Shown: positions 38,812-48,060, counted from the stretch's first letter. The stretch: 49,465 nucleotides of DNA from Caballeronia mineralivorans PML1(12) (GCF_001028175.1 NZ_AEJF01000009.1:1-49465); one strand, 5' to 3'. The notes: generated by a model not told the origin, from the sequence alone. Translations and numbers: made by a program.

Positions 38812-40545
38812 TCACCCCTCCCCCCGCGGCTGCGTCGAACCGAACCACGTTTCACAATGCCGCAACAGCGCTTGCGTATCCGCCGGCGCGCGCCCTCGCG
38901 CCGCAATATATCCATCTGGGCGCACGAGATAAAAACACGGCCGCGTGCGCCCATACGCATCGGTGAGCGAACGCGTGCCGTCACCTTCTTTATCGGTGAT
39001 GCGCCACACGCGCACCGTATTTGGCAACACCTCTTCCACCGCTACGGCCAACTCATCCAGATCCTTATCGCGCATAGCATGCGCGACGGTGAGCGTCGCC
39101 GGTGCCAGCGCGATATCGTCTTCCGGCGATGGCTTCACCAGCAAGAACAACGAGAAACACGCGGGATCGTGGAGATCGAAAAGACAGCCCACACCCGGCG
39201 CGCGTCCGAGCGGCCCATCGACGACATGCACCCACGCGTCCGGCGCGCGTTCACCCGCACGCGGACCGCCGTCGAGCGAACGATCCAGCGTGAGCGGACT
39301 GCGCCGGTATTGAACCGACAGCTCGCTGAGCGTGCGCCGCGCGGCATCGCGCAATGGGCCAATCGCCGATAACGCCGGCATCACGTGATCGCGAAGCAGC
39401 TTCATCGGCCCGTGCTCGGCGGCGGCCATCTGCGTCATGAAACTGGATTGCCGCAGCACTTCACGCTCGATCGGATGACGCTCGGCGTGATACGTATCGA
39501 GCAAGCGATCGGGCGCAACGCCCGCCAGCATCCGCGCAATCTTCCAGCCGAGATTAAACGCCTCCTGAATGCCCGTGTTCATGCCCTGTGCGCCGGCCGG
39601 ACTGTGGACATGCGCGGCATCGCCGGCGAGAAAAACGCGGCCTGAACGCAACTGGTCGGCCATGCGGTTATTCAGATGAAAATACGATGACCATCCGAGG
39701 CTTTTCGCGCTTACGCGATGATGAATGCGCCGCTCGATAATCTCGCGGCATTCGTCAAACGTGGGCACTGCGTTTTTTTTCAGGCTTTCCGCGGCATCGT
39801 TTGACGGCGCGCTCGACGTCGATGTCGATGTCACGCGCTTGTCCGCGATCAGGCGCACCCGGCCGCCGCCCATCGGAAACAAGGTGGCGAGACCCTCGCC
39901 GGACGCGAAGATATGGAATTCGTCGTCGGGCCATTCAGTGTCGGCGAGGAGATCGGCGAGCAGGAAGGTTTGTTCGAAAGTCTTGCCCGTGAACTCGACG
40001 TCAAGACCATGGCGCACCGTGCTGTGCGCGCCGTCCGCCCCAATCAGATACGACGGACGCACCGATTCTTCTGCTCCGTTCGAGTGCCGCAGCGCCGCCT
40101 CCAGCCCCGCTGAGCCTTCCCGAAAGCGCGTCAATTCCACGCCGCGTTCAATGTGCACGCCGAACGACGCAAGATGCTGCGTCATCAGGCGTTCGGTGAC
40201 GGTTTGATCGAGGAACAGCAGATACGGATAACGCGTTTGCAGAGGATCGAAATCGAGCCGCGCGAGGCGCTGGCCGTTCGAATAGAGGTTGGCGACGCGA
40301 CCCCGGTGACCAAGTTCGAGAAATGGTTCAACCAGCCGATGCTGCTCGAAAAGCTCGAGCGTACGTGCCTGGATGCCGATGGCGCGCGACCACGGCAAGG
40401 GTTCGCGGGCTTTATCGATAAGACGCACGGGTATGCCGGCACGCGACAAACTCATGGCGGCGGCGAGGCCCGTCGGACCAGCGCCGGCGATCAGAACCGG
40501 CGGCACATCGAGGACTTTGTGTCGATTCGGCTTCTGCGCAAGCAT
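38812..40545 (-). CDS. FAD-dependent aromatic monooxygenase
   Basis: 577 aa class A flavoprotein hydroxylase (PheA/UbiH/MhpA-like). LIAGAGPTGLAAAMSLSRAG is the FAD GxGxxG motif at the N terminus. LIGADGAHSTVR is the DG motif. FLAGDAAHVHSPAGAQGMN is the GD motif. The C-terminal thioredoxin-like domain typical of phenol hydroxylases appears to be present. The substrate is probably a phenolic or other aromatic compound but is not knowable here. Start ATG at 40545 after GGGAG. It has no catabolic neighbours. Confidence 0.87.
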   Translation of the reverse strand: MLAQKPNRHKVLDVPPVLIAGAGPTGLAAAMSLSRAGIPVRLIDKAREPLPWSRAIGIQARTLELFEQHRLVEPFLELGHRGRVANLYSNGQRLARLDFDPLQTRYPYLLFLDQTVTERLMTQHLASFGVHIERGVELTRFREGSAGLEAALRHSNGAEESVRPSYLIGADGAHSTVRHGLDVEFTGKTFEQTFLLADLLADTEWPDDEFHIFASGEGLATLFPMGGGRVRLIADKRVTSTSTSSAPSNDAAESLKKNAVPTFDECREIIERRIHHRVSAKSLGWSSYFHLNNRMADQLRSGRVFLAGDAAHVHSPAGAQGMNTGIQEAFNLGWKIARMLAGVAPDRLLDTYHAERHPIEREVLRQSSFMTQMAAAEHGPMKLLRDHVMPALSAIGPLRDAARRTLSELSVQYRRSPLTLDRSLDGGPRAGERAPDAWVHVVDGPLGRAPGVGCLFDLHDPACFSLFLLVKPSPEDDIALAPATLTVAHAMRDKDLDELAVAVEEVLPNTVRVWRITDKEGDGTRSLTDAYGRTRPCFYLVRPDGYIAARGRAPADTQALLRHCETWFGSTQPRGEG

Positions 40546-40612
40546 GCGCGTCTCCCTCAAACTTCACAGTGCCAAGTGTACGCCGGTCGATTCGCGCCAA
40601 CGACCGCTTAAG

Positions 40613-41671
40613 TCAATGCGTGTGCGCCTGAGGCGTTGCCGGCGAGCGTTCGTGCAGCGCACAGCGATGCTCGGTCGTGCCCCGTTCCACCTGCAGCGTG
40701 GCGTGGTTCATCGCGTAATCGCGGCGCAGGGCCACCACGATGGCGTCCACGAATACATCGCCGGGATGGCCTTGCGGCATCACCAGATGCGCGGTCATCG
40801 CGTTCTCCGTGGTGGACAGTGCCCAGACATGGAGATCGTGAACGTCGGTCACGCCCGGCAAACCCGCCAGATACCGTTCGATACCCGGCTTGTCCACGCC
40901 AGGCGGGACCGCGCCCATCGCGAGCCGCATCGCGTCGCGGCCGAGACCCCACGTGCCCACCACGATCACACCGACCACGAGAATGCTCATCACCGGATCA
41001 AGCCAGCTCGCGCCCGTGAACAGGATCACGAGACCGCTGACGGCGACTGCCGCGGAAATGGCGGCGTCGGCGGCCATGTGCAGGAAAGCGCCGCGCACGT
41101 TCAGGTCCTCCTTGCTGCCGCGCATGAAGAGCCACGCCGAGAAGCCGTTGACGACCATGCCGAGCGTCGCCACGATGAACACGTCGAGGCCCGCAACCGG
41201 CGCCGGATTGAGCAGGCGCTGCACGGCTTCGAGCATGATCGCGCCGCACGCGAAGAGCAGCAGCGCGGCGTTGGCGAGTGAAGCGAGTATCGATGAACTG
41301 CCTAGTCCGAAGGTATAGCGTTCCGACGGTTTGCGCGTGCCGAGCCAGACGGCACCCCAGGCGAGGAGCAGACCAAGGACATCGGACAAATTGTGGCCGG
41401 CGTCGGCGAGCAGCGCAGTGGAATGGGCGATGAAACCGTACACCGCCTGCACGACCACGATCAGCAGGTTCAGCCCGACCGCGATCGCGAACGTGCGGCC
41501 CTGGCCGGCTTGTGGCGCCTGATGGTGATGATGGCCGCCGGCGCCGTGGTTGTGAGCATGACCCTTCTCGTGGTTGTGAGCGTGACCCGTCTCGTGCTGG
41601 TGGTCATGGTCGTCGTGCTTGGGGTCATGCTCATCCGCGTGCTCGTGCTGATGCTTCGATTGAGGTTCCAT
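40613..41671 (-). CDS. Cation diffusion facilitator (CzcD/DmeF-type) efflux transporter
   Basis: 352 aa inner-membrane proton/metal antiporter. The N terminus (1-55) is very His-rich (HAHNHEKGHAHNH and GGHHHHQ), with an extra HTH at the C terminus; these are likely metal-delivery loops. Six TM segments follow. The metal-site pairs are LLADAGHNLSDVLGLL (TM2) and FLHMAADAAISA (TM5), both H-x3-D. A cytoplasmic domain binds at VTDVHDLHVWALS. It abuts the SmtB-like regulator gene: that stop and this ATG are adjacent. Zn, Co, Ni or Cd are candidate substrates. Confidence 0.93.
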   Translation of the reverse strand: MEPQSKHQHEHADEHDPKHDDHDHQHETGHAHNHEKGHAHNHGAGGHHHHQAPQAGQGRTFAIAVGLNLLIVVVQAVYGFIAHSTALLADAGHNLSDVLGLLLAWGAVWLGTRKPSERYTFGLGSSSILASLANAALLLFACGAIMLEAVQRLLNPAPVAGLDVFIVATLGMVVNGFSAWLFMRGSKEDLNVRGAFLHMAADAAISAAVAVSGLVILFTGASWLDPVMSILVVGVIVVGTWGLGRDAMRLAMGAVPPGVDKPGIERYLAGLPGVTDVHDLHVWALSTTENAMTAHLVMPQGHPGDVFVDAIVVALRRDYAMNHATLQVERGTTEHRCALHERSPATPQAHTH

Positions 41672-42001
41672 TTATTCGTTATCCGGTCGGAAGTCGGCTT
41701 GCGGCTCGGCAACGTGCTCGAGCAATTCGGCCAACATGGCGCTGATGTGGTTATCGGCGGCGAGATAAAAAACCTGCTTGCCCTCGCGCTCGGCGCGCAC
41801 GATTCGCGCCGCCCGCAGCAAACGCAGGTGATGGCTGACGAGCGACGCCGACAGCCCGAGCGATTCCGCGATCGCCCCCACCGCGCGGCGCCGGTCGACA
41901 CACGTGAGCACAATGCGCAGCCGCGTGGGATCGCCCAGCAGGCGGAACAGGTCGGCAAGCGGAACGACGCGCTCATCGGTTGCGACAAAAGGAGAAGACA
42001 A
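41672..42001 (-). CDS. SmtB/CzrA-type ArsR-family metal sensor
   Basis: 109 aa winged-helix repressor. LADLFRLLGDPTRLRIVL and ESLGLSASLVSHHLRLLRAA form the DNA-binding region. Helix 5 carries Asp83, His85, His96 and Glu99, the exact D-x-H-x10-H-x2-E zinc site of SmtB; the only Cys (34) is not in a CxC site. So Zn (or Co/Ni) sensing is predicted. Translation seems to start at TTG (42001), as no in-frame ATG lies upstream. A perfect SmtB-type palindrome is just upstream, so it likely represses itself and the co-transcribed efflux gene. Confidence 0.92.
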   Translation of the reverse strand: MSSPFVATDERVVPLADLFRLLGDPTRLRIVLTCVDRRRAVGAIAESLGLSASLVSHHLRLLRAARIVRAEREGKQVFYLAADNHISAMLAELLEHVAEPQADFRPDNE

Positions 42002-42013
42002 GATAGATCAGCA

Positions 42014-42039
42014 AACATATGAACAGGTGTTCACATGTT
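42014..42039. promoter_or_regulatory. SmtB/ArsR-type operator
   Basis: Imperfect 13-bp inverted repeat AACATATGAACAG / GTGTTCACATGTT, containing the perfect core TGAACA-N2-TGTTCA (42020-42033). This matches the 12-2-12 operators of SmtB/CzrA repressors and lies 13 nt before the regulator start. Confidence 0.85.
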
Positions 42040-42128
42040 ACAGAAGTGAAACCGGGTGCGTCAATGCAAAAATCGGGATCGGCGGCGAACGTGTGTAAAA
42101 ATGAGGCGTTTGCATTCGATCTTCCTCA

Positions 42129-43991
42129 ATGGATACAGTTTTTGCGCGTGGCTTCGCGGCGCATCGCGATGGCCGTCTAACCGAAGCGGAACGCGACTAT
42201 CAGGCCGCGCTTGCCGCAGAGCCTTCCCATGTCGACGCACTTCATCTGCTCGGCGTGCTGCGCCATCAACAGGGCCAGCACGCGGAAGCGGCCGAACTGG
42301 TGCGTCGCGCGGTGGACCTGCGCCCCGCCGACGCCGGCTTGCAGCTCAATCTTGGCAACGCGCTAAAAGCGCTGGGCCGGATCGACGACGCCATCGAGCG
42401 GTTCCGCAACGCGCTGCATCTGCAACCCGGTTTTTCGCTTGCGCAGTACAACCTCGGCAATGCGTACGCGGCGGCGGGCCGCCACGAAGACGCCGCCGAT
42501 GCCTTCGAAAAAGCGCTGCGCCTGCAACCTTTGGACGCGGCAACCTGGAACAATTTCGGCAATGCGCTGCTCGGCATGCGCCGCTACGAAGAAGGCGCAA
42601 AGGCGTTCCACCGCGCGCTGCAGATCCGGCCGGGCCACGCGGGCGCGCACAACAATCTTGGCATGGCGCTCAATGCGCTCGGCGACACTCACGGCGCGAT
42701 CGACCAGTTCCGCGCCGCCATTGCCGCAGAACCGAACTATGTCGCCGCGCATTTCAACTTGGGCAATCTCCTCGATGCCGCCGGCCGTCCGCTCGAAGCC
42801 GTGCCAGTGCTGGAGAAAGTGCTGAGCATGCAACCTCAATTCGCGCCTGCGCACTTCGGCCTGGGGCACGCGCTCGCCGCCATCGGCTCACACGAGGAGG
42901 CGTTGCCACAATTCGAGCGCGCCGTCGGCCTCGATCCGAAGTACGGCGTCGCTTGGCTCGGGCTCGGCAATGCGCATTTCGCGCTCGGTGCGCACAAGCC
43001 CGCGCTGCGCGCCTTCGATCAAGCCTTGCGGCTCGATCCTGGCCTGATCGCCGCGAATCTGAACCGGGCGCTAACGCTGCTTGCCCTCGGCGATTACGCG
43101 CGCGGCCTGCCCGCCTACGAATGGCGCCTGCGCACACCGGGCAGCATTACGCTGCCCTCTCTCCCAGCCTGGAAAGGTGAACCGCTGCCGCGCCAGACGC
43201 TGCGCATTCTCGCGGAACAAGGTTTCGGCGATACCTTGCAGTTCGTCCGCTTCGTGCCGTTCGCGGCGAAGCTCGTCGGGCAGATCGTGCTTGAAGTACA
43301 GCCGGAACTCGTCGCGCTGCTGGAGCCGGCAGCGCACGCGGCGGGCGTGACGCTCAAGAGCACGGCCAACGTCAATGAGGCAGCGCCCATCGATGCAGAT
43401 GCTTTTTCGCCACTGCTGAGCCTGCCGCTTGCACTGGGTATATCGAATGCCGACATGGTGCCCTCGCGCGCGCCCTATCTCGTGGTGCCCGCGGCGTATC
43501 GGAAGAAGTGGCGCGGCTCGCTCGGCGGCCAGTCCAAACGCAAGTTGGGAATCGCGTGGTCGGGACGCATTCAGCCAAGCGAGACACGCTCGGCGCCACT
43601 TGGCCTGCTCGAACCTTTCTTCAAGCTGGAAGGCATCGACTGGATCGTGCTGCAGCCCACGCTGACGGACGAAGAACGCACGTTCCTCGACAAGCATCCG
43701 CGCGCCCGCTTCATCCAGCGTCTCGAAGGCAAGCTTGAAAATTTCGCCGATACCGCTGCGATCGTGGATCGGCTGGACGGCGTGGTCTCCATCGATACGG
43801 CCGTCGCGCACCTGACCGGCGCATTGGGCAAACCGTTGTGGCTGATGCTGCCGTTCGCCGCGGACTGGCGCTGGGGTATCGATACCGCATCGACCCCGTG
43901 GTATCCGAAAGCACGCTTGTTCCGGCAACCGCAACCCGGCGCGTGGGAAACGATGATCGAACGGGTGGCTGGCGATATCGGCGCTTCGTAA
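42129..43991 (+). CDS. TPR protein with C-terminal glycosyltransferase-like domain
   Basis: 620 aa. About nine TPR units (residues 1-330; repeated patterns such as LGNALKALGRIDDAIERF and LGNAYAAAGRHEDAADAF) lead into a C-terminal domain of 290 aa. This domain resembles GT-B glycosyltransferases of the GT9/GT41 type: ILAEQGFGDTLQFVRF, LGIAWSGRIQPS and DTAVAHLTGALGKPLWLML. The layout recalls O-GlcNAc transferases and bacterial protein or flagellar glycosylation proteins. Activity and target are not shown. Start ATG at 42129. It ends at a strong terminator and is divergent from the metal regulator. Confidence 0.85.
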   Translation: MDTVFARGFAAHRDGRLTEAERDYQAALAAEPSHVDALHLLGVLRHQQGQHAEAAELVRRAVDLRPADAGLQLNLGNALKALGRIDDAIERFRNALHLQPGFSLAQYNLGNAYAAAGRHEDAADAFEKALRLQPLDAATWNNFGNALLGMRRYEEGAKAFHRALQIRPGHAGAHNNLGMALNALGDTHGAIDQFRAAIAAEPNYVAAHFNLGNLLDAAGRPLEAVPVLEKVLSMQPQFAPAHFGLGHALAAIGSHEEALPQFERAVGLDPKYGVAWLGLGNAHFALGAHKPALRAFDQALRLDPGLIAANLNRALTLLALGDYARGLPAYEWRLRTPGSITLPSLPAWKGEPLPRQTLRILAEQGFGDTLQFVRFVPFAAKLVGQIVLEVQPELVALLEPAAHAAGVTLKSTANVNEAAPIDADAFSPLLSLPLALGISNADMVPSRAPYLVVPAAYRKKWRGSLGGQSKRKLGIAWSGRIQPSETRSAPLGLLEPFFKLEGIDWIVLQPTLTDEERTFLDKHPRARFIQRLEGKLENFADTAAIVDRLDGVVSIDTAVAHLTGALGKPLWLMLPFAADWRWGIDTASTPWYPKARLFRQPQPGAWETMIERVAGDIGAS

Positions 43992-44021
43992 AGCGGGCTA
44001 GACAACGTTGAGCGCCCAAAC

Positions 44022-44053
44022 AAAAACCCCCTCGCTGCGGCGAGGGGGTTTTT
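44022..44053. terminator. Bidirectional terminator between convergent genes
   Basis: AAAAACCCCCTCGC-TGCG-GCGAGGGGGTTTTT: a perfect 14-bp stem that serves the TPR gene and, on the other strand, the MFS gene. Confidence 0.93.
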
Positions 44054-44072
44054 AGTTTCAGAGCCCGCACTA

Positions 44073-45371
44073 TCAGGCCGTCTTGTGCTGGTTCCGCGCT
44101 TCCGTGGAGCGATACAGGACCAGCGTCGCGATCAAACCGCAGACCGCAGCGAGGCCCATCCATGCGCCCGGCGCCGCCTTGTTGCCGGTCGCGTGAATCA
44201 GGTAGGTGGAGATGGCCGGTGTGAAACCGCCGATCGTCGTCGCGAGGCTGTACGCCAGCGAGAAACCCGTCGTACGCACTTCGACCGGCATGACTTCGGT
44301 CAGCGCCACGACCATCGCGCCGTTATAGCTGCCGTAGAGGAACGAGAGCCACAATTCCACGCCAAGCAGACGCAGGAACGACGGATCGGCAACCAGCCAC
44401 TGCACCGCCGGATACGACGTGAGAACGGTCAGGATCGTGAAGAACAGCAGCACCGGGCGGCGTCCGACACGGTCGGAAATCGCACCGGAAAGCGGCAGCC
44501 ACACGAGGTTCGACAGGCCGACGAACACCGTCACCACCAGCGCATCGATGGAAGAAAGCTTGAGCACTTCCTTGCCGAAGGTCGGCGTATAGGCCGTGAT
44601 CATGTAGAACGACACGGTCGTCATGATCACCATGCCCATGCCGGCCAGCACGACGCCCCAGTTCGAGAGCATCGACTTCATGATCTCGCCCATCTTCGGA
44701 CGGTGCTTGCGTGCGAGAAACTCTTCAGTTTCCTGCAACGAACGGCGAATGATGAACAGGAACGGCACGATCAGGCAGCCGATGATGAACGGCACACGCC
44801 AGCCCCACGAAGTCATCTGCTCAGGCGGCAGGATCCGGCTCATGGTCACACCGATCAGCGCGGCAAACACCACAGCCACTTGCTGGCTGCCGGACTGCCA
44901 CGAGCAATAAAAGCCCTTGTTGCCCTTGGTCGCGATCTCGGAGAGATACACCGAGACGCCGCCAAGTTCCACGCCCGCCGAGAAGCCTTGCAGCAAGCGC
45001 CCGAGCAGCACGATGATCGGCGCGAGAACGCCGATGGTCGCGTACCCCGGAATCACCGCGACCAGCAAGGTGCCGACAGCCATCAGGCCGAGCGTGAGGA
45101 TCAGGCCCTTGCGCCGCCCGTGATGATCGATGTACGCGCCAAGCACGATGGCGCCGATCGGGCGCATCAGGAAGCCGGCGCCAAACACCGACAGCGCGAG
45201 CATTAGCGAGGCGAACTCGTTACCGCTCGGGAAATACGTCTTGGCGATGGCCGAGGCGTAATAGCCGTAGACCATGAAGTCGTACATTTCGAGGAAGTTA
45301 CCGCTGACAACGCGAAACACCGACTTCGCCTTCGACTCGTTCGCGGGCGTTGAATGTGACGGGGTGGACAT
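44073..45371 (-). CDS. Citrate-type metabolite:H+ symporter (MFS)
   Basis: 432 aa, 12 TM, MHS subfamily. [60 protein letters not shown] and [11 protein letters not shown] follow the sequence of plasmid citrate carrier CitA very closely as I recall it. Citrate or tricarballylate uptake with protons is therefore likely. Shikimate and proline/betaine carriers are more distant relatives. Start [11 protein letters not shown] at 45371; a 27-codon extension is less likely. It has no metabolic partner genes here. Confidence 0.88.
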   Translation of the reverse strand: MSTPSHSTPANESKAKSVFRVVSGNFLEMYDFMVYGYYASAIAKTYFPSGNEFASLMLALSVFGAGFLMRPIGAIVLGAYIDHHGRRKGLILTLGLMAVGTLLVAVIPGYATIGVLAPIIVLLGRLLQGFSAGVELGGVSVYLSEIATKGNKGFYCSWQSGSQQVAVVFAALIGVTMSRILPPEQMTSWGWRVPFIIGCLIVPFLFIIRRSLQETEEFLARKHRPKMGEIMKSMLSNWGVVLAGMGMVIMTTVSFYMITAYTPTFGKEVLKLSSIDALVVTVFVGLSNLVWLPLSGAISDRVGRRPVLLFFTILTVLTSYPAVQWLVADPSFLRLLGVELWLSFLYGSYNGAMVVALTEVMPVEVRTTGFSLAYSLATTIGGFTPAISTYLIHATGNKAAPGAWMGLAAVCGLIATLVLYRSTEARNQHKTA

Positions 45372-45662
45372 GACTATCTCTAAAAACGGTGGCCGCATTT
45401 CACTGCTGATGCACTGTGAATCGACCGAATGTTGACGACGACCCGGTAGCACTACTCCGGATGCCTGTGTAAGCTTCGCCGTGCTTTAACCGGCGAAAAT
45501 TGCTCAAAACGATGCGAAAGCACGCTGGAAAACCGAAAAGAAGGGTTAACCATAGGAACGCCGGAACCATGCACGACGTCAATGTTACAGCGGGAAAATG
45601 AAATTCGCCTACTTGCAACGTCGCGTATATCCGCCTAAAAACACCCTAATTTTGCCTTACAT

Positions 45663-46205
45663 ATGCCCATGTTTCAGCCGACAACCTCTACCACTTCGTG
45701 GCCCTTCACGCTGCGGCAGGCGATTTCCGCCGACGCGCCGCTCATCGCCGCAATGCATGCGCAAAGCTGGGCATCCGCGTATCGCGGAATCTTGCCGGAC
45801 GATTTTCTTGATCGCGAGATGTCAGCCGAACGTGAAGCGCACTGGAATAAACGATTCGAGGAACTGGCTGCGGGCGCGGGCGAGGTATTGATCGCTATAC
45901 AAGATGATCGGCCGATCGGTTTTGTTTGTCTGGCCGCGCCCGACGACAACGGCAGCGTGCTCGTGGACAACCTGCACGCCCTTCCCGGCGCCAAAGGCAC
46001 GGGCCTCGGCACCGCCATGCTCACCATCGCCGCGCAATGGGCGCGTGATCGCGGCGCGGCCAGCATGCATTTGTTTGTACTCGAGCCGAACGTTGCGGCC
46101 ATCGGCTTCTATGAGTCTCGCGGATGGCGATTGGCCGGTCGCGAAAACGACACAATGGGCGGCATCGATATCATCGCGCTCCGTTATGTCCTGCCGATCG
46201 GCTGA
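45663..46205 (+). CDS. GNAT-family N-acetyltransferase
   Basis: 180 aa. FTLRQAISADAPLIAAMHAQ at the start and SYRG-like SWASAYRGILPDDFL are common in RimI/phosphinothricin-type GNATs. The acetyl-CoA motif is seen as GAKGTGLGTAMLTIAAQWA and FYESRGWRLAGREN closes the fold. The target is unknown; relatives acetylate small amines or protein N termini. Two possible ATGs, 45663 and 45669. It is the last ordinary gene before the accessory segment. Confidence 0.85.
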   Translation: MPMFQPTTSTTSWPFTLRQAISADAPLIAAMHAQSWASAYRGILPDDFLDREMSAEREAHWNKRFEELAAGAGEVLIAIQDDRPIGFVCLAAPDDNGSVLVDNLHALPGAKGTGLGTAMLTIAAQWARDRGAASMHLFVLEPNVAAIGFYESRGWRLAGRENDTMGGIDIIALRYVLPIG

Positions 46206-46260
46206 CGCCCCGGCGTTTATTTTTGCGCTCGGAGATTCGTCGGAGTAATCTCGCTCAACG

Positions 46261-46290
46261 CCCGTACGCGCCCGTACGCGCCCGTACGCC
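46261..46290 (+). repeat. Three tandem 10-bp units
   Basis: CCCGTACGCG repeated three times, the last ending in C for G. It lies in the 377-bp gap between the acetyltransferase and the 407-aa protein gene. The unit contains the palindrome CGTACG. Confidence 0.9.
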
Positions 46291-46330
46291 GGCTGCAACA
46301 GCGCGCATCCGCACAGCCGGGCGGCGTCCG

Positions 46331-46478
46331 CTGAACAAATGCCCGCGCATTCCCCCTGCTCGAGCGGCCGGTGTGCTTGCGAACCCAAGGCGAAGCCGAC
46401 CGCTCAGGAGGGGGTCTAGCGGGCAGGTTTGGCTTTTGCCTTGGTTGCCGATTTTGGAGCGTGAGCCTCAGTGCCCGG
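46331..46478. repeat. 148-bp direct repeat, copy 1
   Basis: Identical base for base to 49318-49465. On the minus strand it encodes a Lys-rich C terminus (GTEAHAPKSATKAKAKPAR, stop at 46416-46418). An imperfect 20-bp stem follows (46352-46412; CCCCCTGCTCGAGCGGCCGG pairing with CCGACCGCTCAGGAGGGGG). It therefore looks like the 3' end of a multi-copy gene. The frame runs further upstream to about 46560 and into the start of the next gene, where I recognise nothing. Confidence 0.92.
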
Positions 46479-46582
46479 CGCGTCGACGTACGCCCATACC
46501 ATTGGCGGGCGACGTCCACACGGCTGCCCCGCTTGTTCGTTCGTTGAGCAGTCCTGACGCCTGCTTTCGGAAATGAGAAAAG

Positions 46583-47806
46583 ATGGATGCTCCTCTGGTC
46601 GTTGTACAAGGCGATCTGCTTCTGCCAACGCTGTTCCCGCTGGCCGGTATGCCCAACGCCATTTATGGTGAAGAGTGGACCCTGACCAGCGTGCGTGCTG
46701 CTTTGACCGAATACGAAATACCGTTTTACGCGGCTCGTTTCCTCGCTGCCTATGTCAGCCCGCTTTCTCTTCGCAACGATCGTTTCCCGTATACGCCGGC
46801 CAGTCTCTGGGGCAAGTTCAAACGCAACGATGAAATCGATCACGCCTCGCCACGCGTTCCCCCGATTCCCGCCAATGCAACACCGCAAGCCGTCGAGCCG
46901 GCGCCCTTCGCATTCGAGCCGTTCACCGCGCCCGACGACCATCACGTGAAAGCGCCGGTTGCTAATCACGATCATCGCAAGCAGCTTGCCGGCGGTGCGA
47001 TTGCGCTCGCGTGCGCTGCGTTTATCGCGTGGGCGTTATTCGGTACGAAAATCGGCCATCAGGATGCGCAAACGCAAAAGCCCAAGCTTGTGCTGAGTGC
47101 TACGCCAGTGGTCAAACCGATGCCGGATTCTGAAACAGTTCATGCATCGGGCGCTTCGAGCGCAACGGTGGCGGTTGCTTCGGCTTCCCCCGCTTCTGCT
47201 ACTTCTGCTACGTCTGCTGCTCCTTCGGCGACGGCTACGATTGCTGCTTTGCCTGCGGTGCAAAAGCCCATCGTTGTCAGTGGAGCCAGTGGAAGCAGCA
47301 AGCCACTGGAGAGCACAAGCACGATCGCCAGCCATGGCCAGTCCGCAACACCCAATACTGTGTCAGACGGTGCAACCAAACCACGGACGATTGCGCAAAC
47401 GGTGGAACGCAATGGCTCGAAAGCCAAAGCGAAAAGCAAGCGCGATGCGCATCGGTACGAGGTGGTTCATCGGCGGCATGGCCATCAGTATCAGGGCGCA
47501 CCGGTTTATCGCAGCGCCGGGCATGAAACCCCGCTCGCATCGGCTGGCCGCCGCACGCTCAGCCGCGAGGACACACGCGCGAACACGGGGAGTTCATCGC
47601 TTAGCGTCACCGATATGTACAACATGCTCGCGCACTCCGCCGTGCTCGATGACAACAGCGGCGCCTCACGCGAGCCAGTCCGCGCGGCGCCCAGAGAACC
47701 GGCGTCGCTCCCGTCACAGCGCTCCAGCGCCAGCGATACACCCAGCTCGAATTCAGGCCTGAGCCAGCGCCGCGTCACCGACACGCCCTCGCAATTTTCG
47801 AAGTGA
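46583..47806 (+). CDS. Single-pass membrane protein with low-complexity domain
   Basis: 407 aa, function unknown. An N-terminal 90-aa cytoplasmic region (MDAPLVVVQGDLLLPTLFPL, then PFYAARFLAAYVSPLSLRND) looks folded. One TM helix spans about 135-152 (LAGGAIALACAAFIAWALFG). The rest is Ser/Ala/Thr-rich, disordered and probably periplasmic, ending GLSQRRVTDTPSQFSK. Inside it a short basic, His-rich patch (RHGHQYQGAPVY) recalls nothing I know. Translation start follows GAGAAAAG. It lies between the two 148-bp repeats. Confidence 0.72.
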   Translation: MDAPLVVVQGDLLLPTLFPLAGMPNAIYGEEWTLTSVRAALTEYEIPFYAARFLAAYVSPLSLRNDRFPYTPASLWGKFKRNDEIDHASPRVPPIPANATPQAVEPAPFAFEPFTAPDDHHVKAPVANHDHRKQLAGGAIALACAAFIAWALFGTKIGHQDAQTQKPKLVLSATPVVKPMPDSETVHASGASSATVAVASASPASATSATSAAPSATATIAALPAVQKPIVVSGASGSSKPLESTSTIASHGQSATPNTVSDGATKPRTIAQTVERNGSKAKAKSKRDAHRYEVVHRRHGHQYQGAPVYRSAGHETPLASAGRRTLSREDTRANTGSSSLSVTDMYNMLAHSAVLDDNSGASREPVRAAPREPASLPSQRSSASDTPSSNSGLSQRRVTDTPSQFSK

Positions 47807-47897
47807 CCGGCACGCCTCATGGCGGCATCGTACAGCTCGTTTTCTAAACGAGCGAGGCACGATGCACCGATAGCCGATAGCCAGCGGTTGATACCCA

Positions 47898-48060
47898 TTG
47901 ACGTCCTCGCCGCCCTGAAGGATGGGGATTCCTACTGCGCTCAGACCAATGCGGCCTGAGTCGCCTCGTCGGGTTCCTGCTTCGACGGGTGGCCCGACTG
48001 CGCCGTCCCTCCACAGGCAAACAAGCGCTGCCCGACATAGCGGGATGTCTTTAAACGTGC
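47898..48060 (-). mobile_element. Relic of an IS200/IS605-type TnpB element
   Basis: On the minus strand a short frame reading ARLKTSRYVGQRLFACGG followed by TAQSGHPSKQEP, stopping at 47941-47943, matches the C terminus of beta-proteobacterial TnpB proteins as I recall them. Immediately downstream is the element's 3' end: GGAATCCCCATCC-TTCA-GGGCGGCGAGG and then GTCAA (47898-47935), the conserved right-end/omega-RNA hairpin, here with mismatches. Nothing of TnpB upstream of 48060 remains: a stop codon occurs and homology ends. Non-functional. Confidence 0.62.

Noticed and set aside
45822..46388. Minus-strand frames starting MGSQAHRPLEQGECAG, seen at both repeat copies
   Set aside because: They share only the part inside the repeat and then diverge into shadows of the acetyltransferase and XRE genes; not a real gene start.
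46331..46478. Integron attC site or group II intron end in the 148-bp repeat
   Set aside because: There is an inverted repeat, but the RYYYAAC/GTTRRRY core sites are missing, and no intron boundary or reverse transcriptase is seen.
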